A DNA stretch of 64,000 bases. Origin: Terrimonas sp. (GTDB taxonomy: Bacteria > Bacteroidota > Bacteroidia > Chitinophagales > Chitinophagaceae). Positions 1 to 10,512 of this stretch are shown here, one piece after another. Below the pieces are notes generated by a model. That model was given only the letters and a program-made list of their open reading frames with translations, was not told the DNA's origin and searched no databases. Both the position numbers and the translations under genes were made by a program. Each line of letters starts with the position of its first letter. The stretch's first letter is position 1. The stretch lies in NCBI RefSeq assembly GCF_003075435.1, contig NZ_QCZJ01000009.1, forward strand, positions 124,001 to 188,000, read 5' to 3'.

Positions 1-2
1 TG

Positions 3-854
3 AGTGGTTACGAGTACAATGGCAAACACATCAATCCCAATCTCTGCCGGGTGGATAAGGACTATACGAATGTGCTTCATATACAAGTGACGGAGGGGGA
101 ATGGTTTGGCAAAAATGACATCAGCGCTAAGGCCCGGCCCGTGGTGATCAATAATAAAATAAAACAGGACTTCTTTGGGAATGAAAGCCCTGTGGGCAAA
201 TTTTTAGGGAAAGACAGTGATCTAAAGATCATTGGCGTGGTAGACGATACCAAGATGAAAGGTGATTATACCGATGTGGGCTATTGGTTATACGATAAAA
301 TAGATATGGATTTAATGCCCTGGACAGACAGGATACTGGTTGATGTTACGCCCAATGCGGATGCAGCTTTTGAGGGGCAGTTATATAAAACCGTTGCCGG
401 GATGATGAAAGATTCCAATATCGAAATAGAGCATCTTACCAATAAATTAAAAGACATAAACTACTGGGCGCTGGTGCCGATGATCACCCTTTCTATAATA
501 GCCTGTTTTTTGATCATTAATGTAGCGCTCGGACTATTCGGCGTGCTATGGTACAATATCAATAAGCGAAGGGGAGAAATAGGTCTGCGCAGGGCAGTAG
601 GCGCTACGGCCATGTCGGTATCATCGCAGTTGGTAGCCGAAGCGCTGATCCTGGCAACGTTTTCTTTAATAATAGGTTCTTTTTTTGCTGTTCAGTTCCC
701 CATTTTAAACGTGTTCGATCTGCCTGCCGGGGTGTATTTAACTGCCCTGCTGCTGGCAATAGTGTTTATATATGTGCTGGTATTGATCTGTTCGCTCTAC
801 CCCGGACGGCAGGCGGCAGGGATATACCCGGCGGTGGCGTTGCATGAGGAGTAA
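3..854 (+). CDS. ABC transporter permease, MacB/FtsX family (5' partial)
   Basis: The reading frame is open to the left edge of the window, so the N-terminus lies outside it. The visible part is the end of a periplasmic MacB-type core domain, followed by three predicted membrane helices beginning near LVPMITLSIIACF. The cytoplasmic signature RRGEIGLRRAVGA lies after the first helix, and the tail YPGRQAAGIYPAVALHEE is typical of FtsX-like permeases. Such permeases couple a cytoplasmic ATPase to extrusion of peptides, lipids or drugs, or to mechanotransmission. In Bacteroidota, similar permeases often sit beside an NtrC/NtrY-type pair like the one downstream, so regulation by that pair is a reasonable inference. 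The substrate is unknown. Confidence 0.85.
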   Translation, partial: SGYEYNGKHINPNLCRVDKDYTNVLHIQVTEGEWFGKNDISAKARPVVINNKIKQDFFGNESPVGKFLGKDSDLKIIGVVDDTKMKGDYTDVGYWLYDKIDMDLMPWTDRILVDVTPNADAAFEGQLYKTVAGMMKDSNIEIEHLTNKLKDINYWALVPMITLSIIACFLIINVALGLFGVLWYNINKRRGEIGLRRAVGATAMSVSSQLVAEALILATFSLIIGSFFAVQFPILNVFDLPAGVYLTALLLAIVFIYVLVLICSLYPGRQAAGIYPAVALHEE

Positions 855-912
855 GGAGAGTATAGAGTATAAGGCGTAAGGTATAGAGAGATGCAGGTTA
901 TAGGTTCGACCC
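852..912. repeat. Degenerate 7-bp-period repeat, purine-rich arm
   Basis: Starting at the permease stop codon, the sequence runs in imperfect heptads such as GTATAGA, GTATAAG, GCGTAAG, GTATAGA. It belongs to the dispersed heptad family seen elsewhere in the window. A pyrimidine-rich counterpart lies beyond the next gene. Confidence 0.6.
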
Positions 913-1137
913 GGATAATTAACAAATTCGCCTGACAGTGTCAGGCCAATATACACGAATATTATAAATGATCTTGACGTGAAGGCAATGTAAAACAGCA
1001 AATCGTGGTATCCAACTGGATAACGAATGTTAATAATTGAGTTTTCAATATTTGTAAATTGCATGCAATGACTTGAAAACCTGATTTAATTGAAAAAATT
1101 CCAGAATTGACCCAATGGTTTTACCATACAACCAAAC

Positions 1138-2151
1138 TTGAAACAAGTGAAAGTAAACAAAACCAAATATTGCGAACTACTTGATAGTATCGGCTTGACT
1201 ATTGATCAGGCAAGGCAAAACGCATTTAAAGCTGTAAACACGGAGTTGGTTAAAGCTAATTGGGAAATTGGCAGACATATAGTGGAATATGAACAGCACG
1301 GGCAAGAACGAGCAGAATACGGAAGTGATTTACTATCAAGACTTTCTAAAGATTTACGACAACGATATGGCAAAGGATTTGGCAGACGGAATATTCTTGA
1401 TATGAGGAGGTTTTATCTTGTCTATCAGAAATGGCAGACAGTGTCTGCCAAATTGAGCTGGAGCCATTATATCGTATTGCTTGCTGTATCAGAAGATACT
1501 GCCAGAAAATTTTATGAAAGGCAGTCCATCCACGAAAATTGGTCCAAACGTGAACTTGAAAGACAGATTGATTCTTCCTTGTTTGAACGGCTTGCGTTGA
1601 GCAAAGATAAGAAAGGTGTTTTGCGGCTTTCAGAAAAAGGGTATATTGTTTCAGAGCCGATAGAAGCAATTAAAGATCCTTATGTTTTGGACTTTCTGAA
1701 AATACCGCAAAGTCCAAGAATGACGGAGAAAGACCTTGAACAAAAGATCATTGACAATCTTCAAATGTTTCTTCTTGAATTGGGCAAAGGCTTTGCTTTT
1801 GTGGCACGACAATACAAAATTTCACTTCGTAACAAGCATTATTATATTGACCTTGTTTTTTACCACCGCATTCTGAAATGCTTTGTACTGATAGACCTAA
1901 AAATCAGAAAAGTTGATCATGGAGACATCGGACAAATGAACCTTTACCTGAACTATTTCAAGACAGAAGAAAGTGTTGAAGGCGATAATGAGCCAATTGG
2001 CATTATTCTTTCAGCAGAAAAAGATGAAGTGTTGGTGGAATTTGCGACAGGCGGAATTTCCAACAAGATTTTTGTTTCAAAATATCAACTGTATTTGCCT
2101 GATAAAAAACAATTGCAAAAGAAAGTAAAAGCAATCCTGGAAGGATCATAA
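1138..2151 (+). CDS. DUF1016 / YhcG-family PDDEXK nuclease domain protein
   Basis: The N-terminal half (about residues 15-150) resembles the DUF1016 winged-helix region. The C-terminal half (about 180-325) is a PDDEXK nuclease fold. Visible catalytic-type residues are D238 in YYIDLVFYH, the D253-L-K255 pair in LIDLKIRK, and Q266 in GQMNLY. YhcG-type proteins are frequent in mobile or defence-associated DNA, but their biological role is poorly defined. The frame has no ATG after the upstream stop, so the start is TTG (used here) or GTG nine bases later. The gene lies alone between an ABC permease and a two-component pair, with heptad repeats on both sides, which suggests insertion. Family confidence is high; function is unknown. 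Confidence 0.85.
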   Translation: MKQVKVNKTKYCELLDSIGLTIDQARQNAFKAVNTELVKANWEIGRHIVEYEQHGQERAEYGSDLLSRLSKDLRQRYGKGFGRRNILDMRRFYLVYQKWQTVSAKLSWSHYIVLLAVSEDTARKFYERQSIHENWSKRELERQIDSSLFERLALSKDKKGVLRLSEKGYIVSEPIEAIKDPYVLDFLKIPQSPRMTEKDLEQKIIDNLQMFLLELGKGFAFVARQYKISLRNKHYYIDLVFYHRILKCFVLIDLKIRKVDHGDIGQMNLYLNYFKTEESVEGDNEPIGIILSAEKDEVLVEFATGGISNKIFVSKYQLYLPDKKQLQKKVKAILEGS

Positions 2152-2197
2152 TCAACACAGCGACCAAATAAAAAGAGAAGAAAAAAGGAGGTGTGAT

Positions 2198-2272
2198 TAT
2201 ACTTACCGCTTATCCCTTTCTATTCTCCAACCTATACCTTCCATCCTCTACCTTTACCCGGAAAACTCCTAA
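2198..2272. repeat. Degenerate 7-bp-period repeat, pyrimidine-rich arm
   Basis: Imperfect heptads (CTATACC, TTCCATC, CTCTACC, TTTACCC) fill the gap before the response regulator. They are roughly complementary to the purine-rich tract after the permease gene, so the two tracts bracket the nuclease gene in opposite orientation. Confidence 0.6.
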
Positions 2273-2286
2273 ATTGCCCCACTACC

Positions 2287-3660
2287 ATGATCTTAATTAT
2301 TGATGATGATATCGCCGTAAGAACTTCGCTTACATTGCTGTTGCAAAGCGAAGGGTATGCAATAGCAACTGCTTCTTCAAAGGAGGAAGCATTGGCTATA
2401 CTTTCGCAAGAATCCGTCAGCTTAATTATCCTTGATCTTAATTTCTCCATTGAAACTTCCGGCACGGAAGGCATGCAACTACTGGAAGAAATAAAAAAGC
2501 GCAACAGCGCCATACCTGTAATTCTGATAACGGGCTGGGGCACGATTGAGCTTGCCGTAAAGGGCATGAAACTGGGTGCCGTTGATTTTATCAATAAACC
2601 CTGGGTCAATGAATACCTGCTGCAATCTGTAAAAACAGTATTGCAACTGAAAGAAACAAAATCAACCCATAAAACACGGAAGCAGTTAGACGAACAATAT
2701 CATCTCAAATATATCATCGGGGAAGACCCGCGCATGCTGGAGCTGCTTGAAACGGCAGGCAGGGTTGCCGCAACAGACGCATCGGTGCTGATAACCGGTG
2801 AAAGCGGCACAGGGAAAGAGCTGATCGCCGAAGCTATTCATCAAAACAGCTTACGCGCCAATAAGCCGTTTGTAAAAGTTAATCTCGGCGGTATATCTGT
2901 TTCTTTGTTTGAAAGTGAAATGTTCGGTCATGTGCGTGGAGCATTTACCGATGCCCGGTCCGACAGGACAGGAAGGTTTGAAATGGCAAACAGGGGAACT
3001 ATTTTTCTTGATGAGATAGGCGACCTTGATTTGAGCAGCCAGGTAAAGTTACTTCGTGTATTGCAGGACAGAACTTATGAAGTGCTGGGAAGCAGCCGTA
3101 CCAAAACCGTTGATATAAGAGTAATTTGCGCTACCAACAAAAACCTGGACGAAATGGTAGCCCTCGGCTCTTTCAGGGAAGACCTTTTTTACAGGATCAA
3201 TCTTATCAGCATACATCTCCCGCCTTTAAGAGAAAGAAAAGCTGATATCCCGTTGCTGGTGAATTTCTTTCTTAATAACATGAAGGAGATTTACAACCGC
3301 CCCGGGCTTTCGGTTACCGCCGCTGCAATGAAATGGCTGGAACAATTACCGTTGCCGGGTAATATACGCCAGTTAAAAAACCTGATTGAACGTTCTGTAC
3401 TGATCAGCGCAAAAGAAAAGCTGGATATAGAAGATTTTCGCTCACAGCTCGCCTTATCAACCGTAAAAAAAGGAAGCATACAATTACCGGAAGTAGGCAC
3501 ACTAACATTAGAGGAGATCGAAGTACTGATGATCCAAAAGGCATTGAGTTTTCATAACAATAAAATAGCAAAGGCCGCAGCTTCACTTGGGCTTACCCGC
3601 AGCTCTCTGTACCGGCGTTTGGATAAGCACAATATTCCTTACGATGAAAGCCAGGACTAA
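2287..3660 (+). CDS. Sigma-54-dependent response regulator, NtrC family
   Basis: Three domains are visible. A receiver domain (about residues 1-120) has the acidic cluster D6-D8, probable phosphoacceptor D50 and the NKPW lysine. A sigma-54 AAA+ domain (about 140-375) has Walker A GESGTGKE and Walker B IFLDEIGDL. A Fis-type helix-turn-helix at the C-terminus contains AKAAASLGLTRSSLYRR. The sigma-54 contact loop reads GAFTDA rather than GAFTGA, a variant I believe is common in this phylum. It should activate sigma-54 promoters when phosphorylated by the kinase encoded next, whose start overlaps this gene's end by 17 bases. Targets probably include the neighbouring ABC transport genes (inference from context). 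Confidence 0.95.
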   Translation: MILIIDDDIAVRTSLTLLLQSEGYAIATASSKEEALAILSQESVSLIILDLNFSIETSGTEGMQLLEEIKKRNSAIPVILITGWGTIELAVKGMKLGAVDFINKPWVNEYLLQSVKTVLQLKETKSTHKTRKQLDEQYHLKYIIGEDPRMLELLETAGRVAATDASVLITGESGTGKELIAEAIHQNSLRANKPFVKVNLGGISVSLFESEMFGHVRGAFTDARSDRTGRFEMANRGTIFLDEIGDLDLSSQVKLLRVLQDRTYEVLGSSRTKTVDIRVICATNKNLDEMVALGSFREDLFYRINLISIHLPPLRERKADIPLLVNFFLNNMKEIYNRPGLSVTAAAMKWLEQLPLPGNIRQLKNLIERSVLISAKEKLDIEDFRSQLALSTVKKGSIQLPEVGTLTLEEIEVLMIQKALSFHNNKIAKAAASLGLTRSSLYRRLDKHNIPYDESQD

Positions 3661-4939
3661 ATACATCCTGTTTGTCGTTATACTGCATCTCATCGCGATA
3701 ACGCTTACCTGGTTCATTTTTGATAACAAGGTATTCTTCATTGTTGCCGAAGTTTTTATCATCATTTCCATCATTCTTTCCTGGCAGTTGTACCGGCAGC
3801 TTATTCAACCGCTGAAGCTGCTGATGGAAGGCACACAGGCGATAAAGGACAGGGATTTCAATGTTAAATTTTTACCCACCGGCAAGCATGAGATAGATGA
3901 ATTGATTGTGGTATACAACCAGATGATGGATGAGCTGCGCAGAGAGCGTACCCGGCAGGAGCAGCAACATTTTTTTCTCGAAAAACTTATTCACACTTCT
4001 CCTACTGGGATTGTTATTTTAGACTTTGATCAGCGGATACACGATATCAATCCGCGGGCCCTGCAATTGCTGCAGGCAGAAAGAACGCAGCTTTTGTCAA
4101 GTTCTGTTTATGAAATATCGCATCCTGTTATTGTGCAATTACGCGATCTGCAGGTAGGCGGCTCTAAAACTTTTACTTATAATAATACAGCTACTTATAA
4201 AATTCAAAAATCATCTTTTGTTGACAGGGGCTTTCCACGTCATTTTATTATGATAGAGGAATTAACCGCCGAAATACTGGCAGCCGAGAAAAAAGCTTAT
4301 GGAAAAGTGATCCGTATGATGGCGCATGAAGTAAACAATAGTATCGGCTCGGTAAATTCCATTATTCAATCAACAGTTATATCAGATACATTGTGGGAGA
4401 ACGGGGAACATACCTCTTTGAAGGATGCATTGCAGGTTGCTATTAACCGCAATTATAATCTCAATGTATTTATGCGCAATTTTGCCGACCTGGTGCGGCT
4501 TCCTGATCCGCAGAAGAAAAATATCAACCTGCCGGAGATGATACGATCCGTCATAAAACTGATGGAGATGAAAGCCGGGGAAAAAAACATTCAATTTATA
4601 TACGATATGCCGGGTGATGCATTTTATATAACGGCAGATCCGCAGCAGATGGAACAGGTATTGATCAATATCGTAAAGAATGCAATAGAAGCGATAGCAT
4701 CTGAAGGCTATATAGTATTTAATATCAACCGGTATAAAAGGGAGCTTACTGTTGCGAACAACGGAAAGGAAATAACCAGAGAAGAAGCAGCACAATTATT
4801 CAGCCCCTTCTTCAGCACAAAAAAAGACGGGCAGGGGATCGGTCTTATGCTGGTAAAAGAAATATTAACGAATCATGGCTTTGCATTTTCCCTGAAAACG
4901 GTTGAACCAGACATCACGGAATTTGTGATAAGGTTTTGA
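3644..4939 (+). CDS. Membrane sensor histidine kinase, NtrY-like
   Basis: The protein has 431 residues from the ATG chosen here. A longer frame starts 57 bases upstream but would overlap the regulator gene more deeply and put 19 non-membrane residues before the first helix. Two membrane helices with almost no loop lie in residues 5-50, followed by a HAMP-like linker, a PAS-like segment (about 110-210) and a kinase core. The phosphoacceptor is probably H228 in MMAHEVNNSIG, and the ATPase motifs NAIEAI and GQGIGLMLVKEIL are present. The short periplasmic portion suggests sensing in the membrane or cytoplasm. It forms a cognate pair with the overlapping NtrC-type regulator. Confidence 0.93.
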   Translation: MKARTKYILFVVILHLIAITLTWFIFDNKVFFIVAEVFIIISIILSWQLYRQLIQPLKLLMEGTQAIKDRDFNVKFLPTGKHEIDELIVVYNQMMDELRRERTRQEQQHFFLEKLIHTSPTGIVILDFDQRIHDINPRALQLLQAERTQLLSSSVYEISHPVIVQLRDLQVGGSKTFTYNNTATYKIQKSSFVDRGFPRHFIMIEELTAEILAAEKKAYGKVIRMMAHEVNNSIGSVNSIIQSTVISDTLWENGEHTSLKDALQVAINRNYNLNVFMRNFADLVRLPDPQKKNINLPEMIRSVIKLMEMKAGEKNIQFIYDMPGDAFYITADPQQMEQVLINIVKNAIEAIASEGYIVFNINRYKRELTVANNGKEITREEAAQLFSPFFSTKKDGQGIGLMLVKEILTNHGFAFSLKTVEPDITEFVIRF

Positions 4940-4978
4940 TACAACCTGTAATATTTTAACCTGGAAGTATTACAGCGC

Positions 4979-5947
4979 CTATTTTAAAAGCGTAAAAGAA
5001 TTAGCGTCCCCCATCCACTTACCTTCCGGTGTATACAGCGAGAGCCGGTAACTGCCCTGGGTAAAGCTGGTTACAGGAATTCCCATTTCAACCTTGCTGT
5101 AAAAGAGGCCTGAACCACTCAGTTGATTAGTGAATATTACTTCATTTGACAAGGTATTAATGACCTGGAAATAACATCTTGAAAATAGATTCCGGCCTTC
5201 AAGCGTCAGCCCAAGCACTTTCCCGCCTGCTAATAATTGCTTAAGGCTCCAGGTATCCGAGGTAACCGCAATCCTGTTAATAAAGGTTTCAGGCATAAGC
5301 CTTGTTTTGTAATCTTTCGATACCCGCCTGCTTCCTGCAGCCGCAGTCACCTTTACCCATGCGGTAGCAGTATCTTCAAACCTGTCTGTGCCATAAAAAT
5401 CCGGTGGAAGATTAACGGTAAATGTTTTATAATGATTCTCAGTGATCGTAGCCCCTGTTACCTCTATATCAGTGCCATCCAGATAGATAAAAATTTTGTC
5501 TGCTTCTATGGTCTCAAATTCCATTACATTATCAGGCCGTATACGGCTTGTGTTATCACTGAGATTATTTACATTCACCAACTGAAGCTCTTTTTTAACG
5601 GTAAGCGCCTTATCAAAAGTAAAATCTTTAATTCCCCGTACTATTTTAAAATGCCCGTAATTATTCAATCCATACCAGATACCAACAGGCAGTGTAACTA
5701 CCACAACGGTATCTTTAAGAGATACTATCGGGCACTCGTTCTCTCCATAGAAGTATACTTTTATTTTTGAAGGGTCAGTGCCAAAGCCTTTGCCTTTAAT
5801 AGTTATTTCATCTCCCTCAAAAGCAGCTTCGGGCGTTATTTCAGTAATAACAAGCGGTAAATCATTTTGGTCATCCGTTAAGTTCTTATTCTTGGAGCAG
5901 GCTGCCAGCACAAAAGCCAGGCAGCAGAAAATAAGCTTATTTTTCAT
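4979..5947 (-). CDS. IPT/TIG-domain lipoprotein
   Basis: The N-terminus is a lipoprotein signal (hydrophobic core, lipobox LAAC, then SKNKN). An IPT/TIG immunoglobulin-like fold follows at about residues 33-110, recognised from ITEITPEAAFEGDEITIKG and GFGTDPSKIKVYF. The remaining 200 residues look all-beta and may hold one or two more Ig-like modules. In Bacteroidota such lipoproteins are usually on the cell surface and bind glycans or scaffold other proteins. The gene converges on the kinase gene with a 39-base gap and stands alone, so no partner is indicated. The specific ligand is unknown. Confidence 0.8.
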   Translation of the reverse strand: MKNKLIFCCLAFVLAACSKNKNLTDDQNDLPLVITEITPEAAFEGDEITIKGKGFGTDPSKIKVYFYGENECPIVSLKDTVVVVTLPVGIWYGLNNYGHFKIVRGIKDFTFDKALTVKKELQLVNVNNLSDNTSRIRPDNVMEFETIEADKIFIYLDGTDIEVTGATITENHYKTFTVNLPPDFYGTDRFEDTATAWVKVTAAAGSRRVSKDYKTRLMPETFINRIAVTSDTWSLKQLLAGGKVLGLTLEGRNLFSRCYFQVINTLSNEVIFTNQLSGSGLFYSKVEMGIPVTSFTQGSYRLSLYTPEGKWMGDANSFTLLK

Positions 5948-6103
5948 GCCTTTACAATGTCTATAAATCTAATACAACTCTTTTGGGGGCAAAAAAGGCA
6001 ATGAGGAAGCGGCAACTTATTTTTAGGGAACGTCAGCGCAACGGCATTTTGACCAGGATGTCACCCTTCCCAGGTTGGATATCCTGTATAGCGGTTGTCC
6101 TGA

Positions 6104-7846
<1,743 letters not shown>

Positions 7847-7854
7847 GGAGGATC

Positions 7855-8109
7855 CCTCACCCCCAGCCCCTCTCCGCTACTGCGGAGAGGGGAGCTTAAA
7901 TTCAAAGCAGATTAATAAAATACAGTGAAGGGGAGTTTATGAATTCCAAAGTGTGAAAATATAAGAAAGTGAAACTGTGGGAACGTTTGTTGGGATTTAT
8001 TCTATAGAAGATGTGGTAGATGTAGAGAATGGCCTTATTCTGTAGTACCGTTCCTCTCCATTGCATGCCTGCCTGTCCGGTAGGCAGGGAGAGGGATAAG
8101 AGGGTGAGG
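7855..8109. repeat. REP/MITE-like element with CCTCACCCCC terminal inverted repeats
   Basis: The left end CCTCACCCCCAGCCCCTCTCC (one base over a 20-mer, positions 7855-7875) is approximately inverted at 8088-8109. Inside are a perfect 11-bp hairpin (CCCCTCTCCGC / GCGGAGAGGGG, 7867-7892) and a 7-bp hairpin (CCTGCCT / AGGCAGG, 8068-8088). No coding sequence is seen inside. A shorter relative lies after rsgA, sharing the left end and an interior GTGAAGGGGAGTTT-like stretch. It fills the gap between the ABC-F and lysozyme genes. Confidence 0.6.
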
Positions 8110-8125
8110 TTTTAACTTACAACGC

Positions 8126-8899
8126 ATGGCCCGAAAGAAAAACAAAATCAGCGGATGGAAGGCTTTTCTGTACATGACAGGAGCGATGATACTGATTGCG
8201 GCAGGAGTTTACGGCTATATAAAATATAAAGCGTATCATGTTCATTTTGTACGATACTCCGCTTTTGGCATTGACATCCCGGTAAATTATAATATTCACG
8301 GTATTGATGTATCTCATCACCAGGATGTGATTGACTGGGGAGAAGTAAAGAGCATGAATATAGAAGAGATGCGCCTGGGTTTTGCTTTTATTAAAGCTAC
8401 CGAAGGGTTAGTGAATGTAGACCGCATGTTTAAGCGTAACTGGTTTAAGGCACGGGAGGAAGGGATGACAAGAGGCGCGTACCATTTTTTCCTGGCAACC
8501 AAAAGCGGTAAAAAGCAGGCTGATAATTTTATAGCACAGGTAAACCTGGAGCCCGGTGATCTTCCCCCGGTTTTAGATGTAGAACAATTATATGGCGTAA
8601 AACCAAAAGATTTACGTGTACGGGTAAAAGATTGGTTAACTACTATTGAAGCCTATTATAAGGTAAAGCCTATTATTTACACCAATGTTGATTTTTATGA
8701 TCATTATCTTGGTGAGGAGTTTGATGCATATCCATTATGGGTAGCGCATTATCTTCAGCCTCAGAAACCGCGTATCAAACGTGTGTGGACTTTTTGGCAA
8801 CACAGTGAAACCGGCAGGGTAAATGGAATCGGCAACAGGGTTGATTTTAATGTTTTTAACGGAGATTCTTTAGCATTTCAACAATTATTGCTGCAATAA
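8126..8899 (+). CDS. Membrane-anchored GH25 lysozyme
   Basis: A short cytoplasmic basic stretch and one membrane helix (about residues 14-35) precede a glycoside hydrolase family 25 barrel. The family hallmarks are GIDVSHHQDVIDW near the start of the domain, FIKATEG, the catalytic DVE of PPVLDVEQ, and the C-terminal FWQHSETGRVNGIGNRVDFN. GH25 enzymes hydrolyse the beta-1,4 bond between N-acetylmuramic acid and N-acetylglucosamine. The anchor places the domain in the periplasm, consistent with cell-wall remodelling rather than prey lysis. A 74-residue membrane protein follows after only 6 bases and is probably co-transcribed. Confidence 0.9.
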   Translation: MARKKNKISGWKAFLYMTGAMILIAAGVYGYIKYKAYHVHFVRYSAFGIDIPVNYNIHGIDVSHHQDVIDWGEVKSMNIEEMRLGFAFIKATEGLVNVDRMFKRNWFKAREEGMTRGAYHFFLATKSGKKQADNFIAQVNLEPGDLPPVLDVEQLYGVKPKDLRVRVKDWLTTIEAYYKVKPIIYTNVDFYDHYLGEEFDAYPLWVAHYLQPQKPRIKRVWTFWQHSETGRVNGIGNRVDFNVFNGDSLAFQQLLLQ

Positions 8900-8905
8900 A
8901 AAATT

Positions 8906-9130
8906 ATGGCAAGCGAAACAGAACCAGATATAAAAGAGTTTTTGATAAAGATATTACAGGCTGTTACCGCGCTGGTGGTTTGGGCTGTTATCACCATGTT
9001 CTTTGGTTTGTACCTTGAGTGGGCGCATATTCACCACCATTTCAACATACTTAATGCCATATTTTATATTTGGTTTGTAGCGAGTTTTATCGGGCTTATT
9101 TATTTTCTTTATAAGGTTTGGAAAAGATAG
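8906..9130 (+). CDS. Small two-helix membrane protein, function unknown
   Basis: The product is 74 residues with two hydrophobic segments (about 17-36 and 47-69), an acidic N-terminus and a basic C-terminus (YKVWKR), and a histidine cluster (HIHHHF) between the helices. It starts 6 bases after the lysozyme stop, so it is likely in the same operon. I do not recognise a family. A heptad repeat starts immediately after its stop codon. Confidence 0.7.
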   Translation: MASETEPDIKEFLIKILQAVTALVVWAVITMFFGLYLEWAHIHHHFNILNAIFYIWFVASFIGLIYFLYKVWKR

Positions 9131-9240
9131 AAAGAAGGTGGAAGGTGAAAGGTTTGGGGTATAATGACATATTTCACCATTGCCGGTTCCCGGAATATTT
9201 ATCGCATAGCTGATAGCTGTTAGCCCATACCTTCCCTCAA
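9128..9240. repeat. Foldback heptad repeat between convergent genes
   Basis: A purine-rich arm (AGAAGGT, GGAAGGT, GAAAGGT) begins at the stop of the small membrane protein. A complementary arm (TAGCTGA, TAGCTGT, TAGCCCA, TACCTTC) runs to the stop of the convergent NTF2-like gene. Both genes therefore end in the repeat. Confidence 0.6.
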
Positions 9241-9665
9241 CTGCTATGGTCAGAAACGATCTTCCACTCACCATTGATTTTTCTGAATACTAAAGTATAG
9301 TGCCCTTCTGCATCGCCTATGCTTCTTTTCAGGAAGAATTTACCTACCACGTAATAGGTATCGGGCGAGAGTTTGTTTACGTGCAGTATTTTAAAACTGA
9401 GCTTGCCCATTTTAGCGGTATCGCTATACGTTTGCTTATAGCGGTTAAGCGTATTCTGATAACCGTATACAACTCCTTTGCTGCCAATAAACATTACGGA
9501 ATCATTATTCCAGTAACCCTTTACAAAATTGTCAAGGTCGCCTTTGTTCCAGTAATATATCTGATCGTCAAGCACTTTGAGGATGGCTTTTTCATCAGCG
9601 GTTTGAGCAGTAGCAAAATACGTGAGCTCAAGCATAGTATACAAAAAGAAAAGCAGCTTTTTCAT
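9237..9665 (-). CDS. Secreted NTF2/SnoaL-like (DUF4440-type) protein
   Basis: A signal peptide (about residues 1-20, ending near ATAQT) precedes a single alpha+beta barrel. The helical start ILKVLDDQIYYWNKGDLDNFV and strands such as DSVMFIGSKG, VVYGYQNTLNRYKQ and HYTLVFRKINGEWKIVSDH are typical of the DUF4440/SnoaL-like superfamily. These domains bind small ligands or catalyse varied reactions; no catalytic residue assignment is safe here. The gene stands alone, divergent from the metallo-hydrolase gene. Confidence 0.8.
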   Translation of the reverse strand: MKKLLFFLYTMLELTYFATAQTADEKAILKVLDDQIYYWNKGDLDNFVKGYWNNDSVMFIGSKGVVYGYQNTLNRYKQTYSDTAKMGKLSFKILHVNKLSPDTYYVVGKFFLKRSIGDAEGHYTLVFRKINGEWKIVSDHSS

Positions 9666-9742
9666 TGCAAAAATTATTTACTGAAAATACACATTAAAAG
9701 CCTTTCCTGTTAATAATCTGGCACAAACTAAAAATACTCAGG

Positions 9743-9750
9743 TAAATTTG
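9743..9750 (+). promoter_or_regulatory. -7 promoter box (TAAATTTG), four bases before the ATG
   Basis: It matches TAnnTTTG exactly. The spacing to the metallo-hydrolase start codon is so short that the transcript is predicted to be leaderless or nearly so. Confidence 0.6.
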
Positions 9751-9754
9751 CCGG

Positions 9755-10498
9755 ATGAAAATCATCCCACTAAGCGAAGGCACATTTACAATAGATCATT
9801 CCAAGCAATTCATTCCTTTTAATAATGATAGAGATAACCTGCAGGAGCGCAACCGCGGAAGCCTGCTGGTAGAAATTCAGCCTTTTGTTATTATTACATC
9901 AAAAGATGTGCTGCTGCTTGATACAGGACTTGGATTTACCAATCCCGACGGTACTTTACAGCTTCACCAGAACCTCATTGATAATAATATTGATCCTTCA
10001 GACATAACAAAAGTGTTGATGAGCCATTTGCATAAAGATCATGCAGGCGGTGTGAGTATGAAAGACCGCATACTGAACCGGTACTTTCCCAGCTTTCCTT
10101 CGGCTACATACTATGTGCAAAAAAAAGAGCTGGACTATGCTTTGGAAAAAGGGTTGCCTTCATATATACCGGAAGAAATTGAAATTTTGGGAGAGTTGGA
10201 TAACGTGGTTTTTTTGGATGGAAGCGGAACAATAGACGGGTATATTCATTACGAATTAACCGGTGCACATGCTCCTTTTCACCAGGTGTATACCATTAAA
10301 GAAGGTGATGAAATTATTTTTTTTGGCGCAGACGATGCCCCGCAGTTATCACAAATGAAAAGCAGGTTTATTGCCAAGTATGATTATGATGGGAAAAAAT
10401 GCATGGAACTAAGGCAGCAATGGTGGGAGGAAGGGCAAAAAGAAAAGTGGACTTTTCTTTTTTATCATGATGTGAAAAATCCACTTTGGAAGCGTTAA
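9755..10498 (+). CDS. Metallo-beta-lactamase-fold hydrolase
   Basis: This 247-residue cytoplasmic protein lacks a signal peptide. The metal site signature HLHKDHAGG (H91, H93, D95, H96) is clear, preceded by the strand VLLLDTGLG. Further ligands are probably H173 or H177 of GAHAPFHQ, D193/D194 of GADDAPQ, and H239 near the C-terminus (FLFYHDVKNP). The family includes lactonases, glyoxalase II-type thioesterases and other hydrolases; the ALPS/HxHxDH pattern alone does not separate them. The gene converges on mqo with a 14-base gap and has its own promoter box. Confidence 0.85.
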   Translation: MKIIPLSEGTFTIDHSKQFIPFNNDRDNLQERNRGSLLVEIQPFVIITSKDVLLLDTGLGFTNPDGTLQLHQNLIDNNIDPSDITKVLMSHLHKDHAGGVSMKDRILNRYFPSFPSATYYVQKKELDYALEKGLPSYIPEEIEILGELDNVVFLDGSGTIDGYIHYELTGAHAPFHQVYTIKEGDEIIFFGADDAPQLSQMKSRFIAKYDYDGKKCMELRQQWWEEGQKEKWTFLFYHDVKNPLWKR

Positions 10499-10512
10499 TA
10501 GCTATACCCGGG

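Noticed and set aside
895-915. GGTTCGACCC resembling a tRNA T-arm
   Set aside because: The flanking bases do not form a 5-bp stem, and no acceptor, D or anticodon arms are found; it lies in a heptad tract.
738-1064. 108-codon minus-strand frame over the permease end
   Set aside because: Half lies antisense to the permease gene and the rest in repeats; no family features.
2185-2193. AAGGAGGTG, a perfect Shine-Dalgarno-like sequence
   Set aside because: No start codon at proper spacing; this phylum rarely uses such sites; it belongs to a purine-rich repeat arm.
5237-5770. 177-codon plus-strand frame inside the IPT/TIG lipoprotein gene
   Set aside because: The minus-strand product has a lipobox and TIG motifs; the plus-strand product is rich in Tyr, Cys and Ile without pattern.
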